Below, piece by piece: positions 14,886 through 23,363 of a DNA stretch of 41,126 nt. The notes beneath the pieces were generated by a model. The model saw only the letters and a program-made list of their open reading frames with translations. It ran no database searches and was not told the DNA's origin. Position numbers and translations under genes: made by a program. The DNA comes from an uncultured Prevotellaceae bacterium (GTDB lineage Bacteria > Bacteroidota > Bacteroidia > Bacteroidales > Bacteroidaceae): NCBI GenBank assembly GCA_902776195.1, contig CACYPF010000020.1:1-41126 (forward strand), written 5' to 3'. How positions within the stretch are numbered: position 1 is the first letter of the stretch; every line of letters starts with the position of its first letter.

Positions 14886-16357
14886 AGAGAGGTTTTTTGA
14901 TAGGGTTGATAGGTTTGGTTGGGCTGGTAGGTTTGGTAGGGTGCCGGCAGGAACCTACTGATGTACAGCTGGTGAAACAGCAGCCTGCTATCTATCCTGA
15001 TTATATAGGTGTGACGATTCCTGTGGGAATAGCGCCGCTGAACTTTGACGTTGTCGGCGAGGGCATCGACAGGGTCGATGCGCAGGTGACTGGCAGCAAG
15101 GGTGGTTCCTTGCGTGCCAACGGGAACTATGCCGACTTTGATTTGGAGGAGTGGCATGCCCTGGTGGAACAGAACAAAGGAGGAGAACTGACCGTCACAG
15201 TATGTGCCCGCAAGGACGGCAAGTGGCTACAGTATCAGGACTTTAAGATCTTTGTCAGTCCCTATGCCTTGGATGAGTGGGGCATCACATACCGTCGTAT
15301 TGCTCCGGGCTATGAGATCTATAGTCATATGGGACTCTATCAGCGTGACCTGTCTAATTTTGACGAGACAGCCATCTTTGATAATACACAAGTGCCGGGA
15401 CAGTGTCTTAACTGCCATATGTCTAACCGTACAGACCCCAGCCATTTCGTGTTCCATGTCCGTGGTGCCCATGGTGCCACCATGATACAGATAGACGGTA
15501 AGCGTGAGTGGCTGAAGGCAAAGAACGACCTGCTGGGTGGTTCGATGGTTTATCCCTACTGGCATCCAAGCGGTGACTATTGTGCCTTCTCTACCAACCA
15601 GACACGACAGGGATTCCACATGAAGCGGGATGAGCGGATAGAGGTGTTCGACCTCTCGTCCGATGTGTTCGTCTATCACCCCGCTACCCATGAGATACTG
15701 ACAGACACCCTGTTACAGACCAAAGACTGGTCGGAGAACTCTCCTGTGTTCTCACCGGATGGGAAGACACTGTATTATCTGACCTGTAAGCAGCAGGAGT
15801 ATCCAGCCCATTATAAAGACGAGAAATACAACCTCTGTAAAATAGCCTTTGACCCCGAGAAAGGAACCTATGGCGATCATGTGGACACGCTGTTTAATGC
15901 TGTTGCAATGGGGAAGAGTGTGACATGGCCCCGTCCTTCCTATGATGGGAAATACATCCTCTTCACACTGATGGACTATGGCTATTTCTCTATCTGGCAT
16001 GAGGAGAGTGAGCAATGGATGCTCGACCTGCAGACGGGTGAGGCTCGTCCTTTGAAGGAGATCAACAGTCCGAGGGCAGACAGCTATCATAACTGGAATA
16101 TCAACTCCCATTGGATCGTCTTTACCAGCCGTCGGGATGATGGTCTGTATTCCCGTCTCTATTTTGCGTCAGTTAATGAGAAAGGACAGTTCACGAAACC
16201 GTTTATGTTGCCGCAACGTCATCCCAAGGAGTATTATGATGAGAGTATTTATTCCTTTAATACCCCTGACTTCACGAAACGGAAAGTGGACTTCAAGGCA
16301 CGTGAGGCTGCCTTTGAGGTGCTGAGTGACAAACGGGTTGAGACGAAAGTAAGATAA
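14882..16357 (+). CDS. CxxCH-containing TolB/PD40-like lipoprotein, copy 2
   Basis: A 491-aa close paralogue of the gene at 10994, with haem motif Cys175-Leu-Asn-Cys178-His179 at the same position and lipobox LVGC (Cys21). The N-terminal 140 residues are nearly identical to copy 1, while the propeller is more diverged, suggesting gene conversion or selection on the 5' half. Propeller signatures include YWHPSGDYCAFST, SPVFSPDGKTLYYLT and WPRPSYDGKYILFT. The start at 14882 is set by the ATGA overlap with the membrane-protein gene and by alignment with copy 1; an upstream in-frame ATG at 14858 would sit inside that gene. It is the last gene of the plus-strand operon. Confidence 0.87.
   Translation: MKRGFLIGLIGLVGLVGLVGCRQEPTDVQLVKQQPAIYPDYIGVTIPVGIAPLNFDVVGEGIDRVDAQVTGSKGGSLRANGNYADFDLEEWHALVEQNKGGELTVTVCARKDGKWLQYQDFKIFVSPYALDEWGITYRRIAPGYEIYSHMGLYQRDLSNFDETAIFDNTQVPGQCLNCHMSNRTDPSHFVFHVRGAHGATMIQIDGKREWLKAKNDLLGGSMVYPYWHPSGDYCAFSTNQTRQGFHMKRDERIEVFDLSSDVFVYHPATHEILTDTLLQTKDWSENSPVFSPDGKTLYYLTCKQQEYPAHYKDEKYNLCKIAFDPEKGTYGDHVDTLFNAVAMGKSVTWPRPSYDGKYILFTLMDYGYFSIWHEESEQWMLDLQTGEARPLKEINSPRADSYHNWNINSHWIVFTSRRDDGLYSRLYFASVNEKGQFTKPFMLPQRHPKEYYDESIYSFNTPDFTKRKVDFKAREAAFEVLSDKRVETKVR
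14900..14941 (+). repeat. 9-bp GGTnTGGTA repeats encoding the signal peptide (copy 2)
   Basis: Codons 7-20 are iterations of a 9-bp unit giving IGLIGLVGLVGLVG before the lipobox Cys, as in copy 1 at 11012-11053. The unrelated-sequence signal peptide of the third paralogue (17822) lacks it. Confidence 0.8.
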
Positions 16358-16358
16358 G

Positions 16359-16377
16359 GCTGCGACACTGTCGCAGC
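16359..16377 (+). other. Short hairpin after CxxCH lipoprotein copy 2
   Basis: GCTGCGAC (16359-16366), ACT, GTCGCAGC (16370-16377) is a perfect 8-bp stem starting one base after the stop. It matches the hairpin after copy 1 in stem and in the following CATAG. Confidence 0.65.
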
Positions 16378-16386
16378 ATAGTGAAC

Positions 16387-16425
16387 AGAAGCAGAACCTA
16401 ATGGAAAGGTTCTGCTTCTTGTTTT
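16387..16425 (+). terminator. Terminator between convergent operons
   Basis: A perfect 12-bp stem (16387-16398 with 16408-16419), 9-nt loop, then TGTTTT on the plus strand. The stem overlaps the last codons and the stop of the minus-strand gene ending at 16398, so it ends the plus-strand operon and may also affect the opposing one, though no T-run follows on the minus strand. Confidence 0.8.
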
Positions 16426-17822
16426 AACAGCTGCTCCACATCAACAGCGTCAAAGGGAATGTCGCCTTTGGAGAGTTCTGGAGCATTGAATGACTTGAGG
16501 GTCTCGTCATAGAATGTCGGAGACTCCTGTGGTAATACGAAAGGCTTGTGGGGCTTCCCGTTGCGGTCGATATAACAGAAATACGGTTTGCCATAGAGCC
16601 CATTGTCACGCTTGGAGGCAAAGACCAGCCAGCGGGAGTTGCTCGACCAGGAATGGTACGTGTCGCTTCGTGGACTGTTGACCACCTTCATCGTATCGAT
16701 ACGTCCTGTTTTCAGGTCCATCATCTGCAGGTCAGACTCCTGATGCCAGATGGGGAAGGTGCCGTAGTCGGCAACGGTATAGACCAGGTATCTGCCGTCG
16801 GGAGAGATACGGGGGTGGCAGACACTCCTTTTATTAAATAAGGTGTCTACCTTGTTACCGATCTTTCCTGTCTTCTCATCAAAGGGAATACGCACCAGGG
16901 CATATTGCAGTTGTTTCAGTTCCATGGGCAGTTCCACATGCTTGGCAGCACAATAGTAAATGTATTTGCCATCAGGTGAGAAGGTGGGGAAGGTCTCGAA
17001 AGTAAGACTGTCGCTCAACAGGGGAGAACGGATGATGCGGTTCTCCTGCAGGTCAGCGGCATAGACATCCGACTTCGTATCGTACACTTCCAACCGTTTG
17101 CTGGCATTGCTGTGGAAAGCTGGGTAGATAATATTCGTAGAGAAGGTGATATACCGTCCCGAAGGAGAGAAACCGTAATAGACAGAGCCGCTGATCATAT
17201 CGCTGGTCTTGATGGCGAGTTTACGTAACTTGCCGTTTTGGTTTAGGATAGCGCCACCCTTGGGACCACGGACATACATCATGGAGAGGTTGGGATTCTG
17301 ACTACCTGTAGCATGGCAGTTCATACACTGGTTGTTGGCGAGGTGGTAGTCACAGAGTGCCTTCTCCTCGAAGTCCTCCACGCAGCGCTGTTTAATCTGC
17401 AGGTTGTTCCATACCTCATAGTCTGGTTCGATGAGGCGGTAGGTGAGAAAGGGGTCTACCTTGTCCTTGACAACCTGCCAGTGAAAAGAACGGTATTCCG
17501 TCCATCTGCCGTCTTTCAGCGTCGTCACCGTTACCTCAATATCATGGTTGCTCTCAAGGAGTTCTCGCCAGTCGTCCTCATCAAAGCACACCTCATTGCC
17601 ATTGGCATTGACCGTCAGTTGTCCTGCCGTCACCTGAACCGCCTCGATGTCATCCCTGACCAGGAAGTTTAGCGGAGCGATATTGACAGGAATCGTCACA
17701 TCAGCATAGTCAGGATAGATAGGGGGTAATGCCTCGCTCTTGGTGACCTTTGAAGGGGTCGGCGTACAGGCGAAGAGGACAAGTAGGGTGATGAGGGAGA
17801 GAAATGTGTGTAGGTATTTCAT
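16398..17822 (-). CDS. CxxCH-containing TolB/PD40-like lipoprotein, copy 3
   Basis: A 474-aa paralogue of the genes at 10994 and 14882, with lipobox LFAC (Cys19) and haem motif Cys166-Met-Asn-Cys169-His170. The order of domains is the same: an N-terminal beta-domain (IYPDYADVTIPVNIAPLNF), the CxxCH, then a PD40-like propeller (FSPSGRYITFST, FPTFSPDGKYIYYCA, ISPDGRYLVYT, WSSNSRWLVFASKRDNGLYG). It is more diverged than copies 1 and 2 are from each other, so it is probably the older form. It overlaps the DUF6057 copy 3 gene by 4 bp and ends the long arg/pro operon. Conservation of CxxCH in all three copies supports real haem attachment, which remains unproven. Confidence 0.86.
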   Translation of the reverse strand: MKYLHTFLSLITLLVLFACTPTPSKVTKSEALPPIYPDYADVTIPVNIAPLNFLVRDDIEAVQVTAGQLTVNANGNEVCFDEDDWRELLESNHDIEVTVTTLKDGRWTEYRSFHWQVVKDKVDPFLTYRLIEPDYEVWNNLQIKQRCVEDFEEKALCDYHLANNQCMNCHATGSQNPNLSMMYVRGPKGGAILNQNGKLRKLAIKTSDMISGSVYYGFSPSGRYITFSTNIIYPAFHSNASKRLEVYDTKSDVYAADLQENRIIRSPLLSDSLTFETFPTFSPDGKYIYYCAAKHVELPMELKQLQYALVRIPFDEKTGKIGNKVDTLFNKRSVCHPRISPDGRYLVYTVADYGTFPIWHQESDLQMMDLKTGRIDTMKVVNSPRSDTYHSWSSNSRWLVFASKRDNGLYGKPYFCYIDRNGKPHKPFVLPQESPTFYDETLKSFNAPELSKGDIPFDAVDVEQLLKQEAEPFH

Positions 17823-19336
17823 ATCTTAGGTGCCTTTCCTTTATCATAATAATACCAGTAGGTGTTCTTGAACCGCACACTACCGCGTTGTTGGTTATAC
17901 TGCATAAATCCTTGGAGGACGTTCGGATCCTTGATATACCGTTGCCAATCTTCCTGAGAAGCCTCTGAGGCTGCCAGCCAGATGCATAGAGCCTCCTGAT
18001 AGAGTCTGCGGATACGAGGGGATTCCGAGCAGTAACGGTCATAGTCGCGCTTGAAACTTTTCACATCTTTCAATAAAAGCGTACTGCACAGGATATAGTC
18101 GAGTGCCACCTCATTCTTGGGATTCGAGTCGAGGAGTTGCATCATAATGGCATGGGCATTGTCGGAGATGTCGATGGTGTCCTGCCGGTTCATGAATTGA
18201 GCTTTCTCTGTATAGTATTTGGTCTGCGTGGCATTCTTCGCCCAGTTGCTCCAGACAAACGTGTGCTCCAGCAGCCCTAAGTATTTCTGTGCGGCAGCGG
18301 TATCGCCCTTGATGAGGCTGCACTCAGCCAGGCGCTTGATCATGCGGTTATTGCGGTTATTGGGTGAGAAGACACATGCCATCAGGGCAGCACGCTCACA
18401 GAACGTCATGTCACCAAGGGCATAGTACAGCTCATTCATATTCTTGATAATCAGCATGGGGGTGTCAGGACCTATCTGATAGAATGTGCCCAAGACGTTG
18501 GGCTGATAGTTGAGCAACACCTCAGGTAATAGTCCTTGTTGGGCTTTCACCAGGTTGTAGAAGAACAGCATCTCCGGAGTTGGACTTTCCTCTTCTTCCA
18601 CGAGCCTCACCACTTTATTCCAATTACCGAAGTAATACTCGTCGTCGACCTGAAACTGTTTCTCCAGATACCAGTTCGGCATGGTCAGTTTGCCGATGCC
18701 AGGATAGCTGTAGAGCTGTTCTGTGGTGAGGAGGAAAGCTCCTTTCAGCATATATACCATAACAGTGGTGATGATACCAGAGGGTAATGCCCATTTCCAG
18801 TTTCTGATGGCAGTGAGGAGAAGGTAAAGCCATGCGCCATAGCCAAACAACCAATAGGCAAGTGGTGTGAGGATGACTGTCCAGAAATTCTTCCGTGGTG
18901 TATGGCAAAAGAGCAGGGCGGCTCCTATTACCGCATAGGTGGAACTTAACCCGAAGTCATAGCGGAGATGGCATATAGCCTCAAGGGTCGTCAGTACGAC
19001 AGCAATAGCGGATGCCCATCCTTTTTTCAGTCCTGTCTTCCGCAAGGCAGCGTAAAGAGTACCCATCAACAGGAGCAGGGAGACCGTCAGGATGGTGCTT
19101 CCCGCAAAGAGATAATAGTAGAACTGTGTCAGGAAATCACCTACCCAGCAGGCAAGCCAGGCTGGTTTGTCGAAATAGGAGAAGAAGTAGTTATTCGTCC
19201 AAAGGAATAGCTGGTTCTGTTCCTTGTAGAAGAAATGATAGGGATAGTATCCTTGGAAGAATACAAAACAGCCGACAGCCCATAGGAGGGCTGTCAGCCA
19301 TGTGTATGGTATTTTAGATAGTTTAGTGTGCATCAT
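17819..19336 (-). CDS. DUF6057-like multi-spanning membrane protein, copy 3
   Basis: A 505-aa third member of the DUF6057-like family. Seen: the N-terminal segment YPYHFFYKEQNQLFLWTNNYF corresponding to YQEQYQLFLW of the other copies, about seven hydrophobic segments, and a soluble helical C-terminal half ending FKNTYWYYYDKG. Met1 or Met2 may be the start (MMHTKL). It overlaps threonine aldolase by 14 bp upstream and the CxxCH lipoprotein by 4 bp downstream, so translation is probably coupled. The fixed pairing with the CxxCH protein in three loci suggests the two products form one envelope complex. Confidence 0.84.
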   Translation of the reverse strand: MMHTKLSKIPYTWLTALLWAVGCFVFFQGYYPYHFFYKEQNQLFLWTNNYFFSYFDKPAWLACWVGDFLTQFYYYLFAGSTILTVSLLLLMGTLYAALRKTGLKKGWASAIAVVLTTLEAICHLRYDFGLSSTYAVIGAALLFCHTPRKNFWTVILTPLAYWLFGYGAWLYLLLTAIRNWKWALPSGIITTVMVYMLKGAFLLTTEQLYSYPGIGKLTMPNWYLEKQFQVDDEYYFGNWNKVVRLVEEEESPTPEMLFFYNLVKAQQGLLPEVLLNYQPNVLGTFYQIGPDTPMLIIKNMNELYYALGDMTFCERAALMACVFSPNNRNNRMIKRLAECSLIKGDTAAAQKYLGLLEHTFVWSNWAKNATQTKYYTEKAQFMNRQDTIDISDNAHAIMMQLLDSNPKNEVALDYILCSTLLLKDVKSFKRDYDRYCSESPRIRRLYQEALCIWLAASEASQEDWQRYIKDPNVLQGFMQYNQQRGSVRFKNTYWYYYDKGKAPKI

Positions 19337-20360
19337 TCAGCGTTTTTTCCAATACTTCCAGTTCCTCTTCCGTGGTTGCCCAGCTGGTCACGAAACGGCA
19401 GATGGTGCGGTGCCCCGGGGCTTGTCCCCAATGGGTGAACTCTATCGTTTTGGAAAGTTTCTCTACCACGGCATCCGGCAGGATGACAAACTGCTGGTTG
19501 GTAGGTGAGTCGATAAAGAACTCAACACCTTTCTGCTGGAAGATGGCTTTCATCTTCATTGCCATCTCAATGGCATGGCGGGAGAGATTGAAATAGAGGT
19601 CGTTCGTAAATAACGCCTCAAACTGCAGACCGATGAGAGCACCCTTGGCGATAACTGCACCATGCTGTTTCTGGATAGAGAAGAAATGCTTATGGGCACG
19701 GCGGTTGGTGAATACGACAGCCTCACCGCACAGGGCTCCGATCTTCGTTCCTCCTATATAGAAAACATCACAATGACGGGCAAGATAGGGGAGGGTGATG
19801 TCGTTCCCCTCTGCCATCAGCCCATATCCCAAACGGGCACCGTCGATGTAAAGAGGTATCTCATAATGTTGGCATACCCGATATATCTCATCCAGTTCCT
19901 TGGCAGTATAGATGGTGCCTAACTCTGTCGGGAAAGTGATATATACCAGTCCGGGGAATACGGCATGGGCGTTATTGCCGTCATGCATGAAATCGTCCAG
20001 GTATTTATCCAGCACCTTCGGATTCATCTTGCCATTATCACCAGGCAGTGTGATGATTTTATGCTCGGTAAACTCCACGGCTCCGCACTCATGGACATTG
20101 ATATGTCCCGTCTCCACACAGATGACACCCTCATATTGATAGAGCATCGAATCAATGGTTGTCGCATTCGTCTGTGTTCCTCCTGTCAGGAAGAAGATCT
20201 GTGCGTCGGGCATACCACATGCCTCTCGGATACGGTCTTTTGCCCTTTCAGAGAATTCATCGAAACCATAGGGAGTGGGCTTGGCTCCGTTGTATTTGAT
20301 TAGGTTCTCCAGAACTTTCGGATGAGCCCCATTATTGTAGTCGCATTCAAAAGAAATCAT
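19323..20360 (-). CDS. ltaE: Low-specificity L-threonine aldolase
   Basis: A 345-aa PLP enzyme cleaving threonine (or allo-threonine) to glycine and acetaldehyde. Family features: SFECDYNNGAHPKVLENL at the N-terminus, FLTGGTQTNATTI (cofactor phosphate region), IDGARLGYGL with the cofactor-binding Asp, and the Schiff-base lysine in YIGGTKIGAL. Length fits the family. It overlaps the upstream carbamoyltransferase by 4 bp and the downstream membrane gene by 14 bp. Its place in an arginine/proline operon is probably convenience rather than pathway logic. Related beta-eliminating lyases are a less likely alternative. Confidence 0.9.
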   Translation of the reverse strand: MISFECDYNNGAHPKVLENLIKYNGAKPTPYGFDEFSERAKDRIREACGMPDAQIFFLTGGTQTNATTIDSMLYQYEGVICVETGHINVHECGAVEFTEHKIITLPGDNGKMNPKVLDKYLDDFMHDGNNAHAVFPGLVYITFPTELGTIYTAKELDEIYRVCQHYEIPLYIDGARLGYGLMAEGNDITLPYLARHCDVFYIGGTKIGALCGEAVVFTNRRAHKHFFSIQKQHGAVIAKGALIGLQFEALFTNDLYFNLSRHAIEMAMKMKAIFQQKGVEFFIDSPTNQQFVILPDAVVEKLSKTIEFTHWGQAPGHRTICRFVTSWATTEEELEVLEKTLNDAH

Positions 20361-21319
20361 AATGATTCCAACATACGTTTAATAACCACTGAACAAGAGA
20401 TCTCACGGTTTGCCGCCTCTGGGATGACGATGCTGTTGGCACTCTCTATGACATCATCCGTCACGATAAGTCCTCGGCGGACGGGCAGGCAGTGCATGAA
20501 CTTGCCATTGTTGGTCCATGACATATGCTCTGTATCCACCGTCCATGACATGTCTTTGGAGGTAATCTTACCATAGTCAGCAGGATTTGTCACACCAGGG
20601 TTGCTCCAGTTCTTTGCATAGATGAAGTCGGCTCCCTCGAAGGCTTTCTTCTGGTCGTACTCCACTCGTGCGTTGCCTACGAACTTAGGATCCAGCTCGT
20701 AGCCCTCCGGGTGGGTGATGACAAAGTCAACATCAGCGGCATTCATCCACTGAGCAAAAGAATTAGGAACAGCCTGCGGCAGAGCACGACAGTGAGGAGC
20801 CCATGTCAGTACCACCTTGGGTCGCTCCACCTTTTTATATTCCTCAATGGTAATCAGGTCGGCAAAAGCCTGAAGCGGATGGACGGTTGCCGTCTCCATG
20901 GCAAAGACAGGTTTGCCACTATATTTAATAAACTGGTTGAGCACCGTCTCGGCATAGTCATACTCCCGGTCGGTAAGACCTGCGAAGGAGCGTACTCCAA
21001 TCATGTCACAGTAACAGCCCATCACGGGAATAGCCTCCAGGAGATGCTCGCTCTTGTCGCCATCCATGATGACACCTCGTTCTGTCTCCAGTTTCCAAGC
21101 ACCGGCATTCACATCGAGCACGATGACGTTCATACCGAGATTCATGGCAGCCTTCTGCGTTGACAAACGGGTACGAAGGGAGTTGTTGAAGAAAATCATC
21201 ATCAGGGTCTTGTTCTTTCCCAGATGCTGATACTTGAAACGGTCGTTCTTAATCTCTTGGGCTTCCGCCAGTGCTTTCTCCAGCGGACCGATATCTTCTA
21301 CGTTAATAAATGTTCTCAT
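20357..21319 (-). CDS. argF': N-succinyl/N-acetylornithine carbamoyltransferase
   Basis: A 320-aa transcarbamylase of the Bacteroidetes type, acting on an N-acylated ornithine with carbamoyl phosphate to give N-acylcitrulline. Seen: the carbamoyl-phosphate loop FFNNSLRTRLST (here SLRTR replaces the usual STRTR), WKLETERGVIMDGDKSEHLLEA, HPLQAFADL, and the terminal HCLPVRRG. From memory, the Bacteroides fragilis enzyme uses N-succinylornithine, and Pro90 in GDKPEH sets that specificity, Glu being found in acetylornithine enzymes; this protein has Ser90. The exact acyl group is therefore open. It begins 21 bp after the proA stop and overlaps ltaE by 4 bp. Confidence 0.92.
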   Translation of the reverse strand: MRTFINVEDIGPLEKALAEAQEIKNDRFKYQHLGKNKTLMMIFFNNSLRTRLSTQKAAMNLGMNVIVLDVNAGAWKLETERGVIMDGDKSEHLLEAIPVMGCYCDMIGVRSFAGLTDREYDYAETVLNQFIKYSGKPVFAMETATVHPLQAFADLITIEEYKKVERPKVVLTWAPHCRALPQAVPNSFAQWMNAADVDFVITHPEGYELDPKFVGNARVEYDQKKAFEGADFIYAKNWSNPGVTNPADYGKITSKDMSWTVDTEHMSWTNNGKFMHCLPVRRGLIVTDDVIESANSIVIPEAANREISCSVVIKRMLESL

Positions 21320-21340
21320 ATTATATATGTGTTTTTTGAA

Positions 21341-22591
21341 TTATGGACGAATCTGTCCCTCACCCTCGATGAGCCACTTGTAGGTGGTGATCTCCTCCAG
21401 TGCCATAGGACCGCGTGGACCGAGTTTCTGGGTACTGATTCCTATCTCAGCACCCAGTCCGAACTGAGCACCGTCTGTGAAAGAGGTCGGTGCGTTCCAA
21501 TAGACACAGGCGGCATCCACCTGTTGCTGGAAGATTCTGGCATGCGCCTCGTTATCAGTGATAATTGCCTCGCTATGACCAGAGCCGTATTGGTCGATGT
21601 GAGCTAACGCCTCCTCCAAGGAAGAAACGGTCTTTATCGCCATCTTATAGTCCATAAACTCTGTACCGAACGAGTCAGAGGTGGCTGGTTGCAAGAGTAT
21701 TTCGGGATAGTGTCCAGTCAATATCTGGTAAGCCGGTGCGTCGGCATAGAGGGTCACTTTATGGTCGAGTAGTGGCTTGACAAGTTCCAGCAAGTCACCT
21801 AAGCGGTTCTCATGGATAATCAGACAGTCGAGGGCATTGCAGACACTCACGCGACGGGTCTTCGCATTGCAGACGATTGCCTTTCCCATTTCCAGATTCG
21901 CCTCTTCATCAAAATAGGTATTTACGACACCGGCACCTGTCTCTATCACGGGAATACGGGCGGTATCACGGACAAAGTCTATCAAGCGTCGTCCTCCCCT
22001 TGGTATACATAAATCGATATATCCCACGGCATTCAGCATCGCCCCCGTTGCCTCATGGGTGGCAGGTAACAAGGTCACCACATCAGTATTGACACCGTAA
22101 CGCTCCAGTACCTCGTGGATCAGCTCTACGGAAGCCTGGTTCGAGAGATCAGCGTCAGAGCCTCCTTTCAGGACGCAGGCATTACCACTCTTGAAGCAGA
22201 GCGAGAAGACATCGAAGGTCACATTGGGGCGTGCCTCGTATATCATGCCGATGACCCCAAAGGGCACAGAGGTCCTGCAGAGACGTAGCCCGTTGGGTAG
22301 TGTCTTTGCTTTGGTGATATGTCCTAAAGGAGTAGGCAGTGATGCTACATTACGCATATCTGCCGCAATATCGTTGAGGCGTTTCTCCGTCAACTGCAGA
22401 CGGTCATAGAGTGGATTCTTCATATCCATCTTCGCCAAGTCTTTCTCGTTGGCAGCCAAGACCCGTTCCTTTAAGTCCACGATGGCATCGGCAACAGCCA
22501 TCAGGATGTCGTTACGTTGTTGGTCGGAGAGTAACGCCAGACTCTTGCTGGCAGTCTTTACTCGTTGAAAGGTTTCAGTCAGATCAATCAT
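21341..22591 (-). CDS. proA: Gamma-glutamyl phosphate reductase
   Basis: A 416-aa NADPH-dependent enzyme that reduces gamma-glutamyl phosphate to glutamate semialdehyde, the second step of proline synthesis. Seen: [18 protein letters not shown], cofactor-binding [18 protein letters not shown], and the catalytic cysteine in [16 protein letters not shown]. The start at 22591 ([16 protein letters not shown]) gives the usual family N-terminus; a longer in-frame extension to 22696 lies inside proB and is not family sequence. It overlaps proB by 8 bp. Confidence 0.95.
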   Translation of the reverse strand: MIDLTETFQRVKTASKSLALLSDQQRNDILMAVADAIVDLKERVLAANEKDLAKMDMKNPLYDRLQLTEKRLNDIAADMRNVASLPTPLGHITKAKTLPNGLRLCRTSVPFGVIGMIYEARPNVTFDVFSLCFKSGNACVLKGGSDADLSNQASVELIHEVLERYGVNTDVVTLLPATHEATGAMLNAVGYIDLCIPRGGRRLIDFVRDTARIPVIETGAGVVNTYFDEEANLEMGKAIVCNAKTRRVSVCNALDCLIIHENRLGDLLELVKPLLDHKVTLYADAPAYQILTGHYPEILLQPATSDSFGTEFMDYKMAIKTVSSLEEALAHIDQYGSGHSEAIITDNEAHARIFQQQVDAACVYWNAPTSFTDGAQFGLGAEIGISTQKLGPRGPMALEEITTYKWLIEGEGQIRP

Positions 22592-23363
22592 GTTTGGTTG
22601 GTATAAAATCAGTATGTGGTATTTCTTGTGGTCTCTCCATGAGGTCGACGAGGATGTTGTCGCGTTCCCCATTGGCAATGATGACACGGATGCCATCCTT
22701 GGACAGTTGACTCGCTGTCATGTATTTGGAATGCATACCTCCTCTTCCGAAAGCGCTCTTCTCCACTTGGATGTATTGGCTGAGGTCGGTGCCAGGCTTC
22801 ACGTCGCGTATCAGTTCTGAACGCTCATCGTCTGGTTGTCCGGTATAGATGCCGTCAATGTTAGACAACAGGATGAGCATGTCGGCATGCATCATGCGGG
22901 CTATCAGTCCCGACAACTCGTCGTTATCGGTAAACATCAGCTCGGTAACGCTGACTGTGTCATTCTCGTTGACTATCGGCAGGACACCATTCTCCAGCAT
23001 CACCGTCATGCAGGCTCGCTGGTTCTCATACTGCTCACCGGGCTGGAAGTTCTCTTTCATCGTCAGCACCTGTCCTACATGGATATGAAACTCACGGAAC
23101 AGGTCGTAGTAAAGTCCGATAAGTTTCACTTGTCCTAAGGCAGAGAATAACTGACGTTGCTCCACGGAGTCAAGGGAGTGGTCCACCTTCAGTTCTCTCT
23201 TTCCGCAGGCTACGGCTCCTGACGATACGAGAATCACCTCGTTGTCATTCCGTATCAGCCAGGCTATCTGGTCAACCAATGCCGACATGCGGGTAACGTC
23301 CAGTTTGCCGTCAGACCTTGTCAATACATTAGAGCCGACTTTTACTACGATGCGCTGTCTCAT
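22584..23363 (-). CDS. proB: Glutamate 5-kinase, short form
   Basis: A 259-aa kinase phosphorylating the gamma-carboxyl of glutamate, the first step of proline synthesis. Seen: [47 protein letters not shown] and a [12 protein letters not shown] nucleotide-binding segment. It lacks the C-terminal PUA domain of the E. coli enzyme (367 aa), as is seen in other short bacterial forms. It overlaps the acyl-CoA synthetase upstream (ATGA) and proA downstream. Confidence 0.95.
   Translation of the reverse strand: MRQRIVVKVGSNVLTRSDGKLDVTRMSALVDQIAWLIRNDNEVILVSSGAVACGKRELKVDHSLDSVEQRQLFSALGQVKLIGLYYDLFREFHIHVGQVLTMKENFQPGEQYENQRACMTVMLENGVLPIVNENDTVSVTELMFTDNDELSGLIARMMHADMLILLSNIDGIYTGQPDDERSELIRDVKPGTDLSQYIQVEKSAFGRGGMHSKYMTASQLSKDGIRVIIANGERDNILVDLMERPQEIPHTDFIPTKHD

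Noticed and set aside
22592-22696. 35-residue N-terminal extension of proA
   Set aside because: It overlaps proB out of frame with it and lacks the proA family sequence; the ATG at 22591 gives a normal N-terminus.
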